Of a stretch of 64,000 nucleotides of DNA, positions 19,974 through 29,080 are shown piece by piece. Source of the stretch: Rhodoferax lithotrophicus (lineage in GTDB: Bacteria > Pseudomonadota > Gammaproteobacteria > Burkholderiales > Burkholderiaceae_C); NCBI RefSeq assembly GCF_019973615.1, contig NZ_AP024238.1:2873989-2937988 (forward strand), given 5' to 3'. The notes under the pieces were generated by a model. The model was given only the letters and a program-made list of their open reading frames with translations, made no database searches and was not told the DNA's origin. A program made the position numbers and the translations under genes. How positions within the stretch are numbered: position 1 is the first letter of the stretch; every line of letters starts with the position of its first letter.

Positions 19974-21176
19974 ATGAAAACCAACCCTCTCGTTTTACGC
20001 CGCTTGGCCTTGGTTGCAGCAGCTTTGATCTTGATCGTTACGGTGATTTTTGTCTTCCTGCGTACAGGCCCTCTGGCCCCGATCAAGGTCACGGTGGCAC
20101 AGGCGACGCAGGGCAGCCTGAACCCAGCCATTTTTGGCATTGGCACAGTGGAAGCGCGGCGTAGCTGGATGGTCGGCCCTACGGTGGCAGGCCGCGTGTT
20201 ACGTGTAAATGTCGACGTGGGGGATGTCGTCAAAGCCGGGCAATTACTGGCCGAGATGGACCCGGTGGATCTGGATCAGCGTCTGGCCGCACTGGATGCG
20301 TCCCTGGCGCGGGCCGGCAGCACCCAGCTCAGCGCCCAGGCTCAGGTGCAGGATGCCAACGCCCGGCACGCGCTGGCCGCCGCCAACACCCAGCGCAACC
20401 AGGATCTGGCCCGGCAAAACTTCATCAGCCCTGGCGCGCTGGATGCCCGGCTGCAAGAGCAAGCCTCTGCCGAAGCCGCGCTGCAAGCCGCTCGTGCCAA
20501 CCAGAGCGGTGCGGAACAAGACCGTACCCGTCTGAAAGCCGAACGCGCCGGTCTGGTGCAGCAGCGCGGCAACGTGCGCCTGCTGGCCCCGGCTGACGGC
20601 GTGGTCACCAGCCGCGATGCCGAAGCGGGCAGCACCGTGGTGGCGGGCCAGCCAGTGCTACGGCTGATCGACCCTAGCAGCCTGTGGGTCAAACTGCGGG
20701 TGGATCAGGGCCGCTCTGCCGGACTGGCCCCTGGGCTCAAGGGCCAGATCGTGCTGCGCTCGCAACCCCAAACACCCCACCCCGGCCAAGTGGCCCGCAT
20801 GGAGCTGCTGGCCGACAGCGTGACCGAAGAGCGCATTGCACAAGTGGCGTTCATGCAGATGCCCGTGAATGTGTCGGTAGGTGAAATGGCCGAAGTCACC
20901 CTGCAACTGCCCACCACCACCCCTGCCCTGCTATTGCCCAACGCCAGCATTCAACACCAACAGGGCCAAACCGGGGTCTGGAGACTGAACGGCGACAAGC
21001 CGGAATTTACCCCGGTGCAACTGGGTAGCAGCAGCCTGGATGGACTGGTGCAGGTGCTTACAGGGCTGGACAACAACGACCGCGTGGTGGTTTACAGCGA
21101 AAAAGCGCTCAATCCCGGTGCCCGCGTCAAAGTGGTTACAGCCCTGGCCGCCGCAACCCTGGCGGGCAAGCCATGA
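19974..21176 (+). CDS. Membrane fusion protein of ABC exporter (HlyD/DevB-like)
   Basis: A 400-aa periplasmic adaptor with one N-terminal membrane helix (about 10-30), a split lipoyl/barrel domain (PTVAGRVLRVNVDVGDVVKAG, and VRLLAPADGVVTSRDAEAGS after the hairpin), and a long Ala/Gln/Arg-rich coiled-coil hairpin between them (about 95-195). It links an inner-membrane ABC transporter to an outer-membrane channel. I chose ATG 19974 over an upstream TTG. Its stop overlaps the permease start (ATGA). The order adaptor-permease-ATPase is that of DevBCA. Confidence 0.9.
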   Translation: MKTNPLVLRRLALVAAALILIVTVIFVFLRTGPLAPIKVTVAQATQGSLNPAIFGIGTVEARRSWMVGPTVAGRVLRVNVDVGDVVKAGQLLAEMDPVDLDQRLAALDASLARAGSTQLSAQAQVQDANARHALAAANTQRNQDLARQNFISPGALDARLQEQASAEAALQAARANQSGAEQDRTRLKAERAGLVQQRGNVRLLAPADGVVTSRDAEAGSTVVAGQPVLRLIDPSSLWVKLRVDQGRSAGLAPGLKGQIVLRSQPQTPHPGQVARMELLADSVTEERIAQVAFMQMPVNVSVGEMAEVTLQLPTTTPALLLPNASIQHQQGQTGVWRLNGDKPEFTPVQLGSSSLDGLVQVLTGLDNNDRVVVYSEKALNPGARVKVVTALAAATLAGKP

Positions 21177-22366
21177 TCAGCCTGGCCGGGCGCGACATCC
21201 TGCACGGCTGGGGAAAATTTACCCTGACGGGCCTCGGATTGGGGCTGCTGATTGGTGTGACCTTGAGCATGGCAGGCATATACCGTGGCATGGTGGACGA
21301 CGCGCAAGCCCTGCTGAGCAACAGCGGTGCCGACTTGTGGGTGGTGCAGAAAGACACCCAGGGTCCCTATGCCGAGGCCTCCAGCATCAAGGACGACGTG
21401 GTGCGCAGTGTGCGCGGCATGCCCGGCGTGGGTCAGGCCGCCAACGTGACTTACCTGACGCAGCAAGTACAAAAAACCAACGGTGACGAGGTGCGGGTGA
21501 TGGTGGTTGGCATCGAACCCGGCCAGCCCGGCGAACCGGCTTACCTGATAGCCGGCCGCCAGCTTACCCGCAACCACTACGAAGCCGTGGCCGATATCAA
21601 GACCGGCTTTCAGCTGGGTGAACAGATGCAGGTGCGCCGTCACAACTACACGGTGGTCGGACTGACGCAGCGCATGGTGTCCTCCGGGGGTGACCCGATG
21701 GTCTTTATCCCGCTCAAAGACGCGCAGGAAGCGCAGTTTTTGAAAGATAACGATGCCATTCAGAATGACCGCACCCGCACCGCCGCCAACCCGGCCTTCA
21801 ACCGCCCCGGTGTGCCCGGCCTGCTGGAAGCCGTGCAGGGTTTACAAACCAGCAGCCACAACGTCAACGCCGTGCTGGTGCAGTTGCAACCTGGCTGGCA
21901 ACCAGAGAGGGTAGCAGAACCATTGCGGCGCTGGAAACATGTGCAGGTGTTCACCCGCCCAGAAATGCAAGAGATTCTGGTGGCCAAGCTGATTGCCAAT
22001 TCGGCCCGGCAAATTGGGCTGTTTCTGGCCATTCTGTCGGTGGTCAGTGCGGCCATTGTGGCCTTCATCATCTACACCATGACACTGGGCAAAATCCGCG
22101 AGATTGCGGTGCTGAAGCTGATTGGCACACGCAACCGCACCATTGCCTGCATGATCTTGCAGCAGGCGCTGGGCCTGGGGCTGATCGGCTTCACGGTGGG
22201 CAAAATTGTGGCCACAGCCTGGGCACCGGTGTTTCCCAAATACGTGCTGCTACTGCCGCGTGATGCCGCTTTGGGCCTGCTCGCCACGCTACTGATTTGC
22301 GCTCTGGCCAGCCTGCTGTCCATACGCATGGCACTCCAGATTGACCCCGCAGAGGCTATAGGATGA
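21173..22366 (+). CDS. ABC exporter permease (FtsX/MacB-DevC type)
   Basis: A 397-aa inner-membrane protein with the FtsX-type layout: one membrane segment at about 20-40, a large periplasmic domain (about 45-275), then three segments at about 285-305, 325-345 and 360-390. These proteins transmit ATP-driven motion to the periplasm. The start overlaps the adaptor stop and the stop overlaps the ATPase start, so the three are tightly coupled. The exported substrate is unknown. Confidence 0.9.
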   Translation: MISLAGRDILHGWGKFTLTGLGLGLLIGVTLSMAGIYRGMVDDAQALLSNSGADLWVVQKDTQGPYAEASSIKDDVVRSVRGMPGVGQAANVTYLTQQVQKTNGDEVRVMVVGIEPGQPGEPAYLIAGRQLTRNHYEAVADIKTGFQLGEQMQVRRHNYTVVGLTQRMVSSGGDPMVFIPLKDAQEAQFLKDNDAIQNDRTRTAANPAFNRPGVPGLLEAVQGLQTSSHNVNAVLVQLQPGWQPERVAEPLRRWKHVQVFTRPEMQEILVAKLIANSARQIGLFLAILSVVSAAIVAFIIYTMTLGKIREIAVLKLIGTRNRTIACMILQQALGLGLIGFTVGKIVATAWAPVFPKYVLLLPRDAALGLLATLLICALASLLSIRMALQIDPAEAIG

Positions 22367-23097
22367 AGCCGATCACAACCCCACACCTTGCCGCTGGTGG
22401 CATTCACATCGAAGGCCTGCGCAAGGTCTACGGCAAAGGCGACAGCGCGGTACAAGCGCTCAAGAATGTCAACATGGCGGTGGCCCCGGGCGAGGTGGTT
22501 GGCTTGGTCGGCCCTTCTGGCTCTGGCAAAAGCACGCTGCTGAAATGCCTGGGGGCCATCATTGAGCCCACATCCGGGCGCATGACACTGGGTAACGATG
22601 TGATTTATGACAATGCCTGGAAAGTGACCGACCTGCGCGCGCTACGACGCGACCGCATTGGCTTCATCTTCCAGGCACCCTACCTGATTCCATTTCTGGA
22701 CGTGATCGACAACGTGGCCCTGCTGCCGATGCTGGCCGGGGTTACCAACGCCCAATCACGTGAACGGGCACTGGAGCTGCTGACCGCGCTGGATGTGCAA
22801 CACCGCGCCAAGGCGGAAGTGTCCCGACTCTCGGGTGGAGAACAGCAGCGGGTGTCGATTGCCCGCGCACTGGCCAATCGCCCACCGGTGATTCTGGCCG
22901 ACGAACCCACTGCACCACTAGACAGCGAACGCGCTTTAGGCGTGATGCGTATCCTGAACCAGATGGCGCGCCAGTTTCAGGCGGCCATCATCGTGGTGAC
23001 CCATGACGAGAAAATCATTCCGACCTTCAAGCGCATCTACCGTATCCGGGACGGTCAGACAGTGGAGGAAGCGGGTGAAGGCCGGGCACTGGATTAG
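22363..23097 (+). CDS. ABC exporter ATP-binding protein (MacB/DevA type)
   Basis: A 244-aa ATPase with Walker A GPSGSGKST, a Q-loop in FIFQAPYLIPF, the signature LSGGEQQRVSIARAL, Walker B ILADEPTAPLD and the switch histidine in VVTHD. In the Walker B/D-loop region the usual GNLD is replaced by APLD. It belongs to the LolD/MacB/DevA branch and powers the permease encoded just upstream. It is the last gene of the tetR-exporter operon, 12 bases from the convergent rhodanese gene. Confidence 0.93.
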   Translation: MKPITTPHLAAGGIHIEGLRKVYGKGDSAVQALKNVNMAVAPGEVVGLVGPSGSGKSTLLKCLGAIIEPTSGRMTLGNDVIYDNAWKVTDLRALRRDRIGFIFQAPYLIPFLDVIDNVALLPMLAGVTNAQSRERALELLTALDVQHRAKAEVSRLSGGEQQRVSIARALANRPPVILADEPTAPLDSERALGVMRILNQMARQFQAAIIVVTHDEKIIPTFKRIYRIRDGQTVEEAGEGRALD

Positions 23098-23109
23098 CGC
23101 TCCAGACGC

Positions 23110-23490
23110 TTACTCAAACGACGGTGTCTCGGGTTTGGCCACGGGTTTGCCAGCCGCCGCCCAGGCATCAAAACCACCCAGGATGGACTTGACGTTCAGA
23201 TAACCCATGTCGTGCAGGGCCAGCGCAGCCAGCGCGGCACGGCCACTGGTCTTGCAATACAGCACGATGTGCAGGTCACGCGACTGCAGGGCCGGATTGG
23301 CGCTGAACTTGAATTCAAGCATGCCGCGCGAGATGTGTACCGCACCGGGCAGGTGACCCACCGCGTACTCGTCGGCTTCGCGCACATCCACCAGCACATC
23401 GGCATCACGGATGGCTTCTTCGGCTTGGTCTACAGATACTTCCTGCACGCGGGATTTGGCAGCAGCGACGAGGTCATGGGCAGTTTTCAT
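23110..23490 (-). CDS. Cytoplasmic rhodanese-like protein
   Basis: A 126-aa single rhodanese domain without a signal peptide. VLVDVREADEYAVGHLPGAVHI and the active loop Y-C-KTSGRAA are standard, and GGFDAW near the end closes the fold. GGAG precedes the ATG. It probably acts as a sulfurtransferase on thiosulfate or persulfide, with unknown acceptor. It is unrelated in position and in localisation to the exported rhodaneses at 12.7-14.4 kb. Confidence 0.9.
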   Translation of the reverse strand: MKTAHDLVAAAKSRVQEVSVDQAEEAIRDADVLVDVREADEYAVGHLPGAVHISRGMLEFKFSANPALQSRDLHIVLYCKTSGRAALAALALHDMGYLNVKSILGGFDAWAAAGKPVAKPETPSFE

Positions 23491-23510
23491 CAGATTCTCC
23501 AGGTTAGATT

Positions 23511-23571
23511 ACTACAAAATAAATAGCTTCTTACGCAAGTAAATAAAGGGCTAGAGGCCATTTTTATCAAA
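23511..23571 (+). repeat. Dispersed repeat, intergenic copy A
   Basis: It reads ACTACAAAATAAATAGCTTC, then TTACGCAAGTAAATAAAGGG and CTAGAGGCCATTTTTATCAA. This ~60-bp unit recurs at 26439-26497 and 29071-29132, and in diverged form inside several genes. It lies between the rhodanese and methyltransferase genes. Confidence 0.8.
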
Positions 23572-24166
23572 TTTTCTGTCCTATCCAGCGAGTCACATGG
23601 GCCAGCCCCTGGTGGCCACTGCCTTCAGACAAAGAGGTCTCACCGTGCCAGGCCAGCAACGGCGTGCACAAGCCTGCAAAATCTGCACTCAGTTGGTCGG
23701 GCTCGTAAAGCATGTCGACATCCTTGGGGCCACCGGTGTCAAAACATAGTTGCGCCGGGTGAAAGGCTTCCAGAATCAGCCAGCCACCGGATTGCAGGCC
23801 TTGCGCCAAACGGCGGTGTGCCTGCTGGCGAAACGTGCTGGGCAAGTGGGTGTAGATCAACACCACCGCGTCCATGCTGCTGGCCTGTGGCGCCCAGTCG
23901 GCCAAGTCCACCAGCTCGGTGTGCAAGGCCACACCCCGGCTGGCGGCCAGATCGCGGGCCTTTTGCAAGCCAACCGCTGAAGCGTCGACCGATGTGACGG
24001 TATGCCCCTGCTGGGCCAGCCAGACACCGTTGCGCCCCTCGCCGTCGCCAGGTACCAGTACCTGGCTGGCCGGAGGCAGACGTGTAGCCTGCTCACGCAA
24101 AAAGGTGTTGGGTTCAGTGCCGTATTTGTAGTCAGGCCCGGCAAATCGTTGATCCCAGAAGTTCAT
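23567..24166 (-). CDS. SAM-dependent methyltransferase, TehB-like
   Basis: A 199-aa class I methyltransferase. Motif I is VLVPGDGEGRNGVWLA (about 37-52), with the acidic loop SVDASA at the end of strand 2 and VLIYTHLP as motif III/IV. The N-terminal MNFWDQRF and the general layout resemble the TehB/thiopurine-type methyltransferases that act on small molecules, including tellurite or thiols. The substrate is not evident. I chose the ATG at 24166 rather than an upstream start at 24232. Confidence 0.8.
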   Translation of the reverse strand: MNFWDQRFAGPDYKYGTEPNTFLREQATRLPPASQVLVPGDGEGRNGVWLAQQGHTVTSVDASAVGLQKARDLAASRGVALHTELVDLADWAPQASSMDAVVLIYTHLPSTFRQQAHRRLAQGLQSGGWLILEAFHPAQLCFDTGGPKDVDMLYEPDQLSADFAGLCTPLLAWHGETSLSEGSGHQGLAHVTRWIGQKI

Positions 24167-24219
24167 GGTGTGGAGCTTGGGGTGGAGACCCAAGAAAAGC
24201 GACAATACATCAAAGATCG

Positions 24220-25344
24220 CTAATATACCCAATCAACAACACAACGGTTGATCAGCGCCCCGCCCACCACCAGCCAGCCAAACAATATCCAGGCCAGCAA
24301 CAGGGGTTTGATGCCTGCCTGCCGCACCGCTGACACCTGTGTGGCAAGCCCCAAAGCCGCCATGGCCATCGCCAGCGCCATGGTGTCGATGGTGGTCACC
24401 GCCTCTATGACAGAGGTCGGCAACCAGTGCAGGGAATTAAACGCCACCACCGCCACAAAAGCCAAGGCAAACCACGGCAAGATGATGGTGCTTTTTTCCG
24501 CGGTGCCACCGGTGTGATGTTGGTCTGGATGTCTCTTGGCCCGATTTCGCGCCACCCAGGCCGACAGCATGAGCAGAAACGGGGCCAGCATCATCACACG
24601 GACCATTTTGGTGATGACCGCTGTGTCCTGCGCCTGTGCTCCCACCATCTGGGCGGCGGCCACTACCTGAGCCACCTCGTGAACGGTTGAACCAATGTAC
24701 ATGCCAAAACCGTTGCCACCATCAGCCAGCACATGCCAATGCTGGTTCAGTTCAAACAACACCGGGTACAGAAAGATCGACAGCGTGCCAAACACCACCA
24801 CCGTGGCCACGGCCACACTGACCTGCTCGGCGCGGGCACACAACACCGGTTCGGTGGCCATGACCGCTGCCGCACCACAAATGGAACTGCCGGCACCAAT
24901 GAGCATTGTGGTCTTCGGGTCCAGCTTGAGCCAGCGGGTGCCCAGCAGGTAGGCCAGGCCAAAACTCGAACACAGCACCAGGGTGTCAATCAGCACCCCT
25001 GCCATGCCCACCCGCCCGATGTCTTGCAAAGTCAGGCGAAAGCCATACAACACAATTCCCAGACGCAGCAGGTTTTGTTTGGAAACCTGTACACCTGCCC
25101 CACACGTCACTGCCACGCGTGGGTACACCGTGTTACCCAACACCATGCCCAACAGAATCGCCAGGGTGAGTGCACTCAAGCCGTAGTGCTGTAGCCAGCG
25201 CAGGCTGCCCAGCGTCATACCTCCAGCGGCCAAAACAGCGCTGAGCATCAGTCCAGGCAAGCTGCGCCAAAGTGCCCCGCGTGCTCGTTCAAAAAAGAAG
25301 GCTGCGCCTGTCAGGCTGGTTGATAAAGACTGGGAATGTGTCAT
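24220..25344 (-). CDS. YeiH/UPF0324 family membrane protein
   Basis: A 374-aa polytopic protein with about ten membrane segments. Family signatures include AILLGMVLGN, KQNLLRLGIVLYGFRLT, IGAGSSICGAAAV and GSTVHEVAQVVAA. YeiH proteins are putative transporters; sulfonate or sulfite-related roles have been proposed, but I cannot confirm one here. The ATG at 25344 is preferred over a TTG at 25365. A LysR regulator is encoded divergently, as for yeiE-yeiH in E. coli. Confidence 0.85.
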   Translation of the reverse strand: MTHSQSLSTSLTGAAFFFERARGALWRSLPGLMLSAVLAAGGMTLGSLRWLQHYGLSALTLAILLGMVLGNTVYPRVAVTCGAGVQVSKQNLLRLGIVLYGFRLTLQDIGRVGMAGVLIDTLVLCSSFGLAYLLGTRWLKLDPKTTMLIGAGSSICGAAAVMATEPVLCARAEQVSVAVATVVVFGTLSIFLYPVLFELNQHWHVLADGGNGFGMYIGSTVHEVAQVVAAAQMVGAQAQDTAVITKMVRVMMLAPFLLMLSAWVARNRAKRHPDQHHTGGTAEKSTIILPWFALAFVAVVAFNSLHWLPTSVIEAVTTIDTMALAMAMAALGLATQVSAVRQAGIKPLLLAWILFGWLVVGGALINRCVVDWVY

Positions 25345-25388
25345 TTTTTGACCGTTTGAATACAACGGCCGTGACTCTATGACGCATC

Positions 25389-25413
25389 AAACAAGCTGTA
25401 AAACAGTTTGTTT
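25389..25413. promoter_or_regulatory. Inverted repeat between yeiH-like and lysR genes
   Basis: AAACAAGCTGT (25389-25399) and ACAGTTTGTTT (25403-25413) match in 10 of 11 positions around a three-base centre. Its place between the two divergent starts suggests binding of the LysR protein or another regulator. Confidence 0.5.
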
Positions 25414-25457
25414 ATGTAATATCTACCTATCTAATAATTATCAAATCAATTTTCCCC

Positions 25458-26390
25458 ATGGCCGTTTTGCATCTGACCTTGCGTCAACTCCAAATTTTTG
25501 TGGCAGTCGCCCGCTGTGGCAGCACCATGGCCGCCAGTGGTGAAGTAGCCCTGTCACAGTCGGCTACCAGTGCTGCCATCAACGAACTGGAGCGACTGCT
25601 ATCCCAGCCGCTGTTTGACCGGGTAGGCAAGCGCCTGCTGCTCAACGACAACGGCCGAGCCCTGTTGCCGCAAGCGCTGGCCATGCTCGACAGCGCCAAC
25701 AGCATGGAAAAAACGGCACGTGATGGCGCAGCACAAGCGCCCACCCTGCGGATGGGGGCCAGTACCACCATTGGCAACTATGTATTACCCAGACTGCTGA
25801 GCCAGTTTCTGGGTGACACCTTGCAGAGCACGTGTCAGGCCTGGCAGTCCAACATCGTGATTGGCAACACCGAAGCCATCTGCGATGCCGTGGCCACCTT
25901 TGACCTGGACATCGGCCTGATCGAAGGCCCGTCGCACCAGCCCACCCTCACCATGACACCCTGGCTGCAAGACGAATTGATTGTGGTGTGTGCCCCGCAG
26001 AACACATTCACGCCTTCTGGTGCAGAGCTGGGCGGCCTGTCACTGAATGCCTTGCGTGAAGCCGTGTGGCTGCTGCGTGAACTGGGCTCGGGCACCCGCG
26101 AAACCACGGACCACTTTCTGCTGCCACATCTGCGCTCCTACCGGCGCAGTCTGGTGTTGGGAAGCTCTGAGGCGATCAAGCAAACCGCCGCAGAAGGGCT
26201 TGGTCTGGCCTGTTTGTCCAGATGGGTGGTGAACGATGCCCTGGCGGCCGGACGCTTGCAGCAGGTCAGTACACCACTGCCCCCCATGACCCGGCAGTGT
26301 TATTTTGTGGTGCATCAGGACAAGCAGATCACACCCGCACTGCGCCGGTTCATGGGGCAGGCCATGCAACTGCAAGCGGCATCTACCTGA
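25458..26390 (+). CDS. LysR family regulator, YeiE-like
   Basis: A 310-aa LysR-type regulator. The helix-turn-helix spans about residues 5-65 (LTLRQLQIFVAVARCGS, then AVALSQSATSAAINELE-type sequence and LFDRVGKRLLL). The co-inducer domain begins near residue 90 (TLRMGASTTIGNYVLPRLL). Divergent orientation to the YeiH-like gene and overall resemblance point to YeiE, which in enterics responds to sulfite (recalled family knowledge). The ligand here is inferred only. Confidence 0.85.
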   Translation: MAVLHLTLRQLQIFVAVARCGSTMAASGEVALSQSATSAAINELERLLSQPLFDRVGKRLLLNDNGRALLPQALAMLDSANSMEKTARDGAAQAPTLRMGASTTIGNYVLPRLLSQFLGDTLQSTCQAWQSNIVIGNTEAICDAVATFDLDIGLIEGPSHQPTLTMTPWLQDELIVVCAPQNTFTPSGAELGGLSLNALREAVWLLRELGSGTRETTDHFLLPHLRSYRRSLVLGSSEAIKQTAAEGLGLACLSRWVVNDALAAGRLQQVSTPLPPMTRQCYFVVHQDKQITPALRRFMGQAMQLQAAST

Positions 26391-26438
26391 GTACCAAGCC
26401 CATCCAAACCCTGCAAGCAAAATACTTTCTCCAGCTCT

Positions 26439-26497
26439 TAAAAATAGAGCTGCTCATGCAGGAAAATAAAGGGCTAGAAGGTCATTTGCATTAAAAA
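26439..26497 (+). repeat. Dispersed repeat, intergenic copy B
   Basis: AAAAATAGAGCTGCTCATGC is followed by AAATAAAGGGCTAGAAGGTC and ATTTGCATTAAAAA. It shares the AAATAAAGGGCTAGA block with copy A. It fills most of the 149-base gap between the LysR and DUF3365 genes. Confidence 0.75.
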
Positions 26498-26539
26498 TAC
26501 GCACCACACCGCCCTGATCTGCCTGCACCGTTCCTTTGT

Positions 26540-27130
26540 TTACTGCAGCTTGCGAATCGTCATGGCACCGCGGATCTGGCCCAAGGCGTAGCCAACTGCC
26601 TTGTCGTCGGGGTACAGCGTGTGCAGGCGCTCGGACACCTCGGGTGCCAGACTGTCGGGGGCACCGTGGCAGGCCAGGCAGACCTGCTGTACGGGTAAAG
26701 CCTTCATATAGCGAAACTCCTTGCGGCCAGCGTCTTCCACCATGGCGTATTTTTCCAGCGTGGCAGGGTTTTCACCAGCGGCGGCACGGCGGTCAAATTC
26801 TTCAAGTGCGGCGCGCTCCCAGGTATCAGGCAACGCCTTGGGATTGCGGTTGCGCAGGCTGACGCGGCGAATGGCCCAACCGGTTTGTTCGGATGCGGTT
26901 TTGGCCATTTGAGGGGCTTTTTCATGACACACGGTCACCGCAGAGGCGGGGCCTTCCTTGGCGATTTGGGCATTGAGCGCTTCCAGCAATTTGGGCGGCA
27001 CCGCACCCGCCACTTTGCGGGCATCGGCCAGTTGAGCATCGTCTTGCGCGAACACTGGCAAGCTCAACCCTAAAGCCACACCCAAAACGGTCAAACCCAT
27101 TTGACCAACCTGAAAAAGCCTGGAATTCAT
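26540..27130 (-). CDS. Exported DUF3365 (Tll0287-like) monoheme protein
   Basis: A 196-aa protein with a signal peptide ending FAQ near residue 29 and one heme c motif, CLACH, at about 151-155, inside a DUF3365/Tll0287-like domain. VCHEKAP near residue 68 lacks the second cysteine and is not a heme site. Such domains act as heme-based sensors or electron carriers in the periplasm. AAAAGG precedes the ATG. A CRP-like palindrome lies about 58 bases upstream. No partner kinase is adjacent, so a role as a free periplasmic heme protein is as likely as sensing. Confidence 0.85.
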   Translation of the reverse strand: MNSRLFQVGQMGLTVLGVALGLSLPVFAQDDAQLADARKVAGAVPPKLLEALNAQIAKEGPASAVTVCHEKAPQMAKTASEQTGWAIRRVSLRNRNPKALPDTWERAALEEFDRRAAAGENPATLEKYAMVEDAGRKEFRYMKALPVQQVCLACHGAPDSLAPEVSERLHTLYPDDKAVGYALGQIRGAMTIRKLQ

Positions 27131-27187
27131 GAAAAACCTTTTGTAAAAGCAAAAGGTGAATTGGGCCAGAAGACAACGGGCACTGTC

Positions 27188-27203
27188 TGTGACTCAAGTC
27201 ACA
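27188..27203. promoter_or_regulatory. CRP/FNR-family binding site
   Basis: TGTGACTCAAGTCACA fits the CRP consensus TGTGA-N6-TCACA in all ten defined positions. It lies between the end of glgC and the start of the DUF3365 gene, about 58 bases upstream of the latter, and probably activates it. Confidence 0.6.
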
Positions 27204-27224
27204 TGCGTGGGGTGCTCAGGATGC

Positions 27225-28535
27225 TCAGCGAATCCCCGGCACGGCTTGACCCAACATCTCCTTGGTCACGAGGGTAATTCCCGAATCTGTCACCCGATAG
27301 CGTTTTTTGTCTTCAGCTGGGTCAACACCAATCACCGTGCCTTCGGGTATTCTGGAATTTTTGTCCACAATACATTTTTTCAGGACACAGTGACGGCCAA
27401 CCTCCACATTCGGGAGCATGATGGAATCTTCAATGCTTGAGTGGCTATGCACACGAACCCCACTGAACAGCATGGACCGACGTACCGTTGCACCGCTCAC
27501 AATACACCCGCCAGCCACCATGGAATCCATCGCATTGCCACGTCGGGTGTCGTCGTCAAAAACAAATTTGGCCGGTGGTGTTTGCGACTGCCAAGTCCAA
27601 ACAGGCCAGTTTTCTTCATATAAATTCAGGTCAGGGGTCACTTGCACCAAGTCCATGTTGGCTGCCCAATAGGCATCCAGCGTGCCCACATCACGCCAGT
27701 AAGCCGGTTTACCAGGCTCTGTCACGCAACTGTCGGCAAAATTTTGTGCAAAAGTACGGTAGCGTTTAACGCAGTGCGGAATGATGTCTTTGCCAAAGTC
27801 GTGGCTGGACTGAGGATCATCCGCGTCACGCAGCAGTTGTTCATACAGAAAACGGGTGTTGAACACATAAATACCCATGCTGGCCAAGGCTTTGTCAGGA
27901 TCACCAGGCATGTGTTGTGGTTCGACCGGCTTTTCAGTGAAATTCGTGACGCGGCTTTCGGCATCTACCGACATCACACCAAAACCTCGTGCCTCATTCA
28001 AGGGAACCTCAATACAAGCAACCGTCAGGTCTGCCTTTTTAGCGACGTGTGCAGCCAGTAACTGGCCATAATCCATCCGGTAAATATGGTCACCCGACAA
28101 AATCAGCACGTATTCAGGCCTGGCGTGGCGAATTTCGCGTAGATTTTGGTACACCGCATCGGCCGTCCCCTGGTACCAGTGCTCCCCTGAAGATTGCTGC
28201 TGCGCGGGCATGATCTCAATAAACTCATTCAGCCTTCCGTCCAGAAAACTCCAACCCAACTGCAGGTGACGGATCAGGCTTTGTGCTTTGTACTGGGTCG
28301 CCACGCCAACCCGGCGCACACCAGAATTGACACAATTGGAGAGCGTGAAATCGATGATGCGGAATTTGCCGCCAAATGGCACGGCGGGTTTGGCCCGAAA
28401 GTCGGTCAGCTCATGCAAACGGCTGCCACGCCCACCCGCCAGAATCAGGGCAAATGTGTTGCGTGTGAGTTGGCTGACAAAACGCGAGTCTTGTGTGTGG
28501 TGACTTGCTCTACGGTCTTGTTGATCATTTTTCAT
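27225..28535 (-). CDS. glgC: Glucose-1-phosphate adenylyltransferase
   Basis: GlgC makes ADP-glucose from glucose-1-phosphate and ATP, the committed step of bacterial glycogen synthesis. [15 protein letters not shown] is the nucleotide-binding signature, followed by [15 protein letters not shown], the catalytic region [11 protein letters not shown], and the sugar-phosphate site FTEKP. A left-handed beta-helix domain occupies the C-terminus. Length 436 aa is normal. No glgA, glgB or glgP lies beside it in the window, so the glycogen genes are dispersed or the pathway continues elsewhere. Confidence 0.96.
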   Translation of the reverse strand: MKNDQQDRRASHHTQDSRFVSQLTRNTFALILAGGRGSRLHELTDFRAKPAVPFGGKFRIIDFTLSNCVNSGVRRVGVATQYKAQSLIRHLQLGWSFLDGRLNEFIEIMPAQQQSSGEHWYQGTADAVYQNLREIRHARPEYVLILSGDHIYRMDYGQLLAAHVAKKADLTVACIEVPLNEARGFGVMSVDAESRVTNFTEKPVEPQHMPGDPDKALASMGIYVFNTRFLYEQLLRDADDPQSSHDFGKDIIPHCVKRYRTFAQNFADSCVTEPGKPAYWRDVGTLDAYWAANMDLVQVTPDLNLYEENWPVWTWQSQTPPAKFVFDDDTRRGNAMDSMVAGGCIVSGATVRRSMLFSGVRVHSHSSIEDSIMLPNVEVGRHCVLKKCIVDKNSRIPEGTVIGVDPAEDKKRYRVTDSGITLVTKEMLGQAVPGIR

Positions 28536-28582
28536 GAAGTCCCTCCTTGAATATCCTTATACGTCCATGAAGTCAGCAGTGA

Positions 28583-29053
28583 TCAGCTAACGGGTGTACC
28601 AAAATTTTCCGGCATCTGAATCGCCACAATTTCACCCCGGGCAGTGGCCACTCCCGCGGCATAGACAGTGGCCTCCACCACCACTTTGCGACCTTTGATT
28701 TCCTTGATTCGGCCACGAATCTCCAGCGTTTCAGAAATCGGGGTTGGCTTTAAATAGTCCACATGTAATGAGCCGGTAACAAACCGAAATGCAGGCAGCG
28801 TGTCCATGGCCCTGCCCTCTTGCCGGTACATGGCGGCGGCTGCCGTACCGGTGCCATGGCAGTCAATCAGACTGGCCAGCAGGCCACCATAAGTAAAGCC
28901 CGGAACTGCAGTATGAAATGGCTCAGGGGTAAAACGGGTCACCGTTTCGTCACCATCCCAGAAGGTTTTGATGCGATGACCATGTTCGTTTTTGGCACCG
29001 CAGCCATAACAATGTGCCAGGTTTTCGGGGTAATACTCTTGAAATGCCTTCAT
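28583..29053 (-). CDS. PaaI-type hotdog thioesterase
   Basis: A 156-aa single hotdog-fold protein of the PaaI/YdiI type. The motif GGLLASLIDCHGTGTA holds the expected HGG-like/aspartate active-site segment, and LHVDYLKPTPI is the conserved second strand. An N-terminal C-x2-C (CYGCGAKN) is seen in a subgroup of this family. It probably hydrolyses a small acyl-CoA. AAGGAG precedes the ATG. It lies 47 bases upstream of glgC on the same strand. Confidence 0.85.
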   Translation of the reverse strand: MKAFQEYYPENLAHCYGCGAKNEHGHRIKTFWDGDETVTRFTPEPFHTAVPGFTYGGLLASLIDCHGTGTAAAAMYRQEGRAMDTLPAFRFVTGSLHVDYLKPTPISETLEIRGRIKEIKGRKVVVEATVYAAGVATARGEIVAIQMPENFGTPVS

Positions 29054-29066
29054 GTCTGTCTCCTTA

Positions 29067-29080
29067 AATTGATATCAATT
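29067..29080. promoter_or_regulatory. AT-rich palindrome upstream of the PaaI-type gene
   Basis: AATTGATATCAATT is a perfect 14-bp palindrome 13 bases upstream of the thioesterase ATG. It is TTGAT/ATCAA without the four-base FNR centre, so FNR binding is doubtful. It may also simply be the edge of the adjoining repeat copy. Confidence 0.35.
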
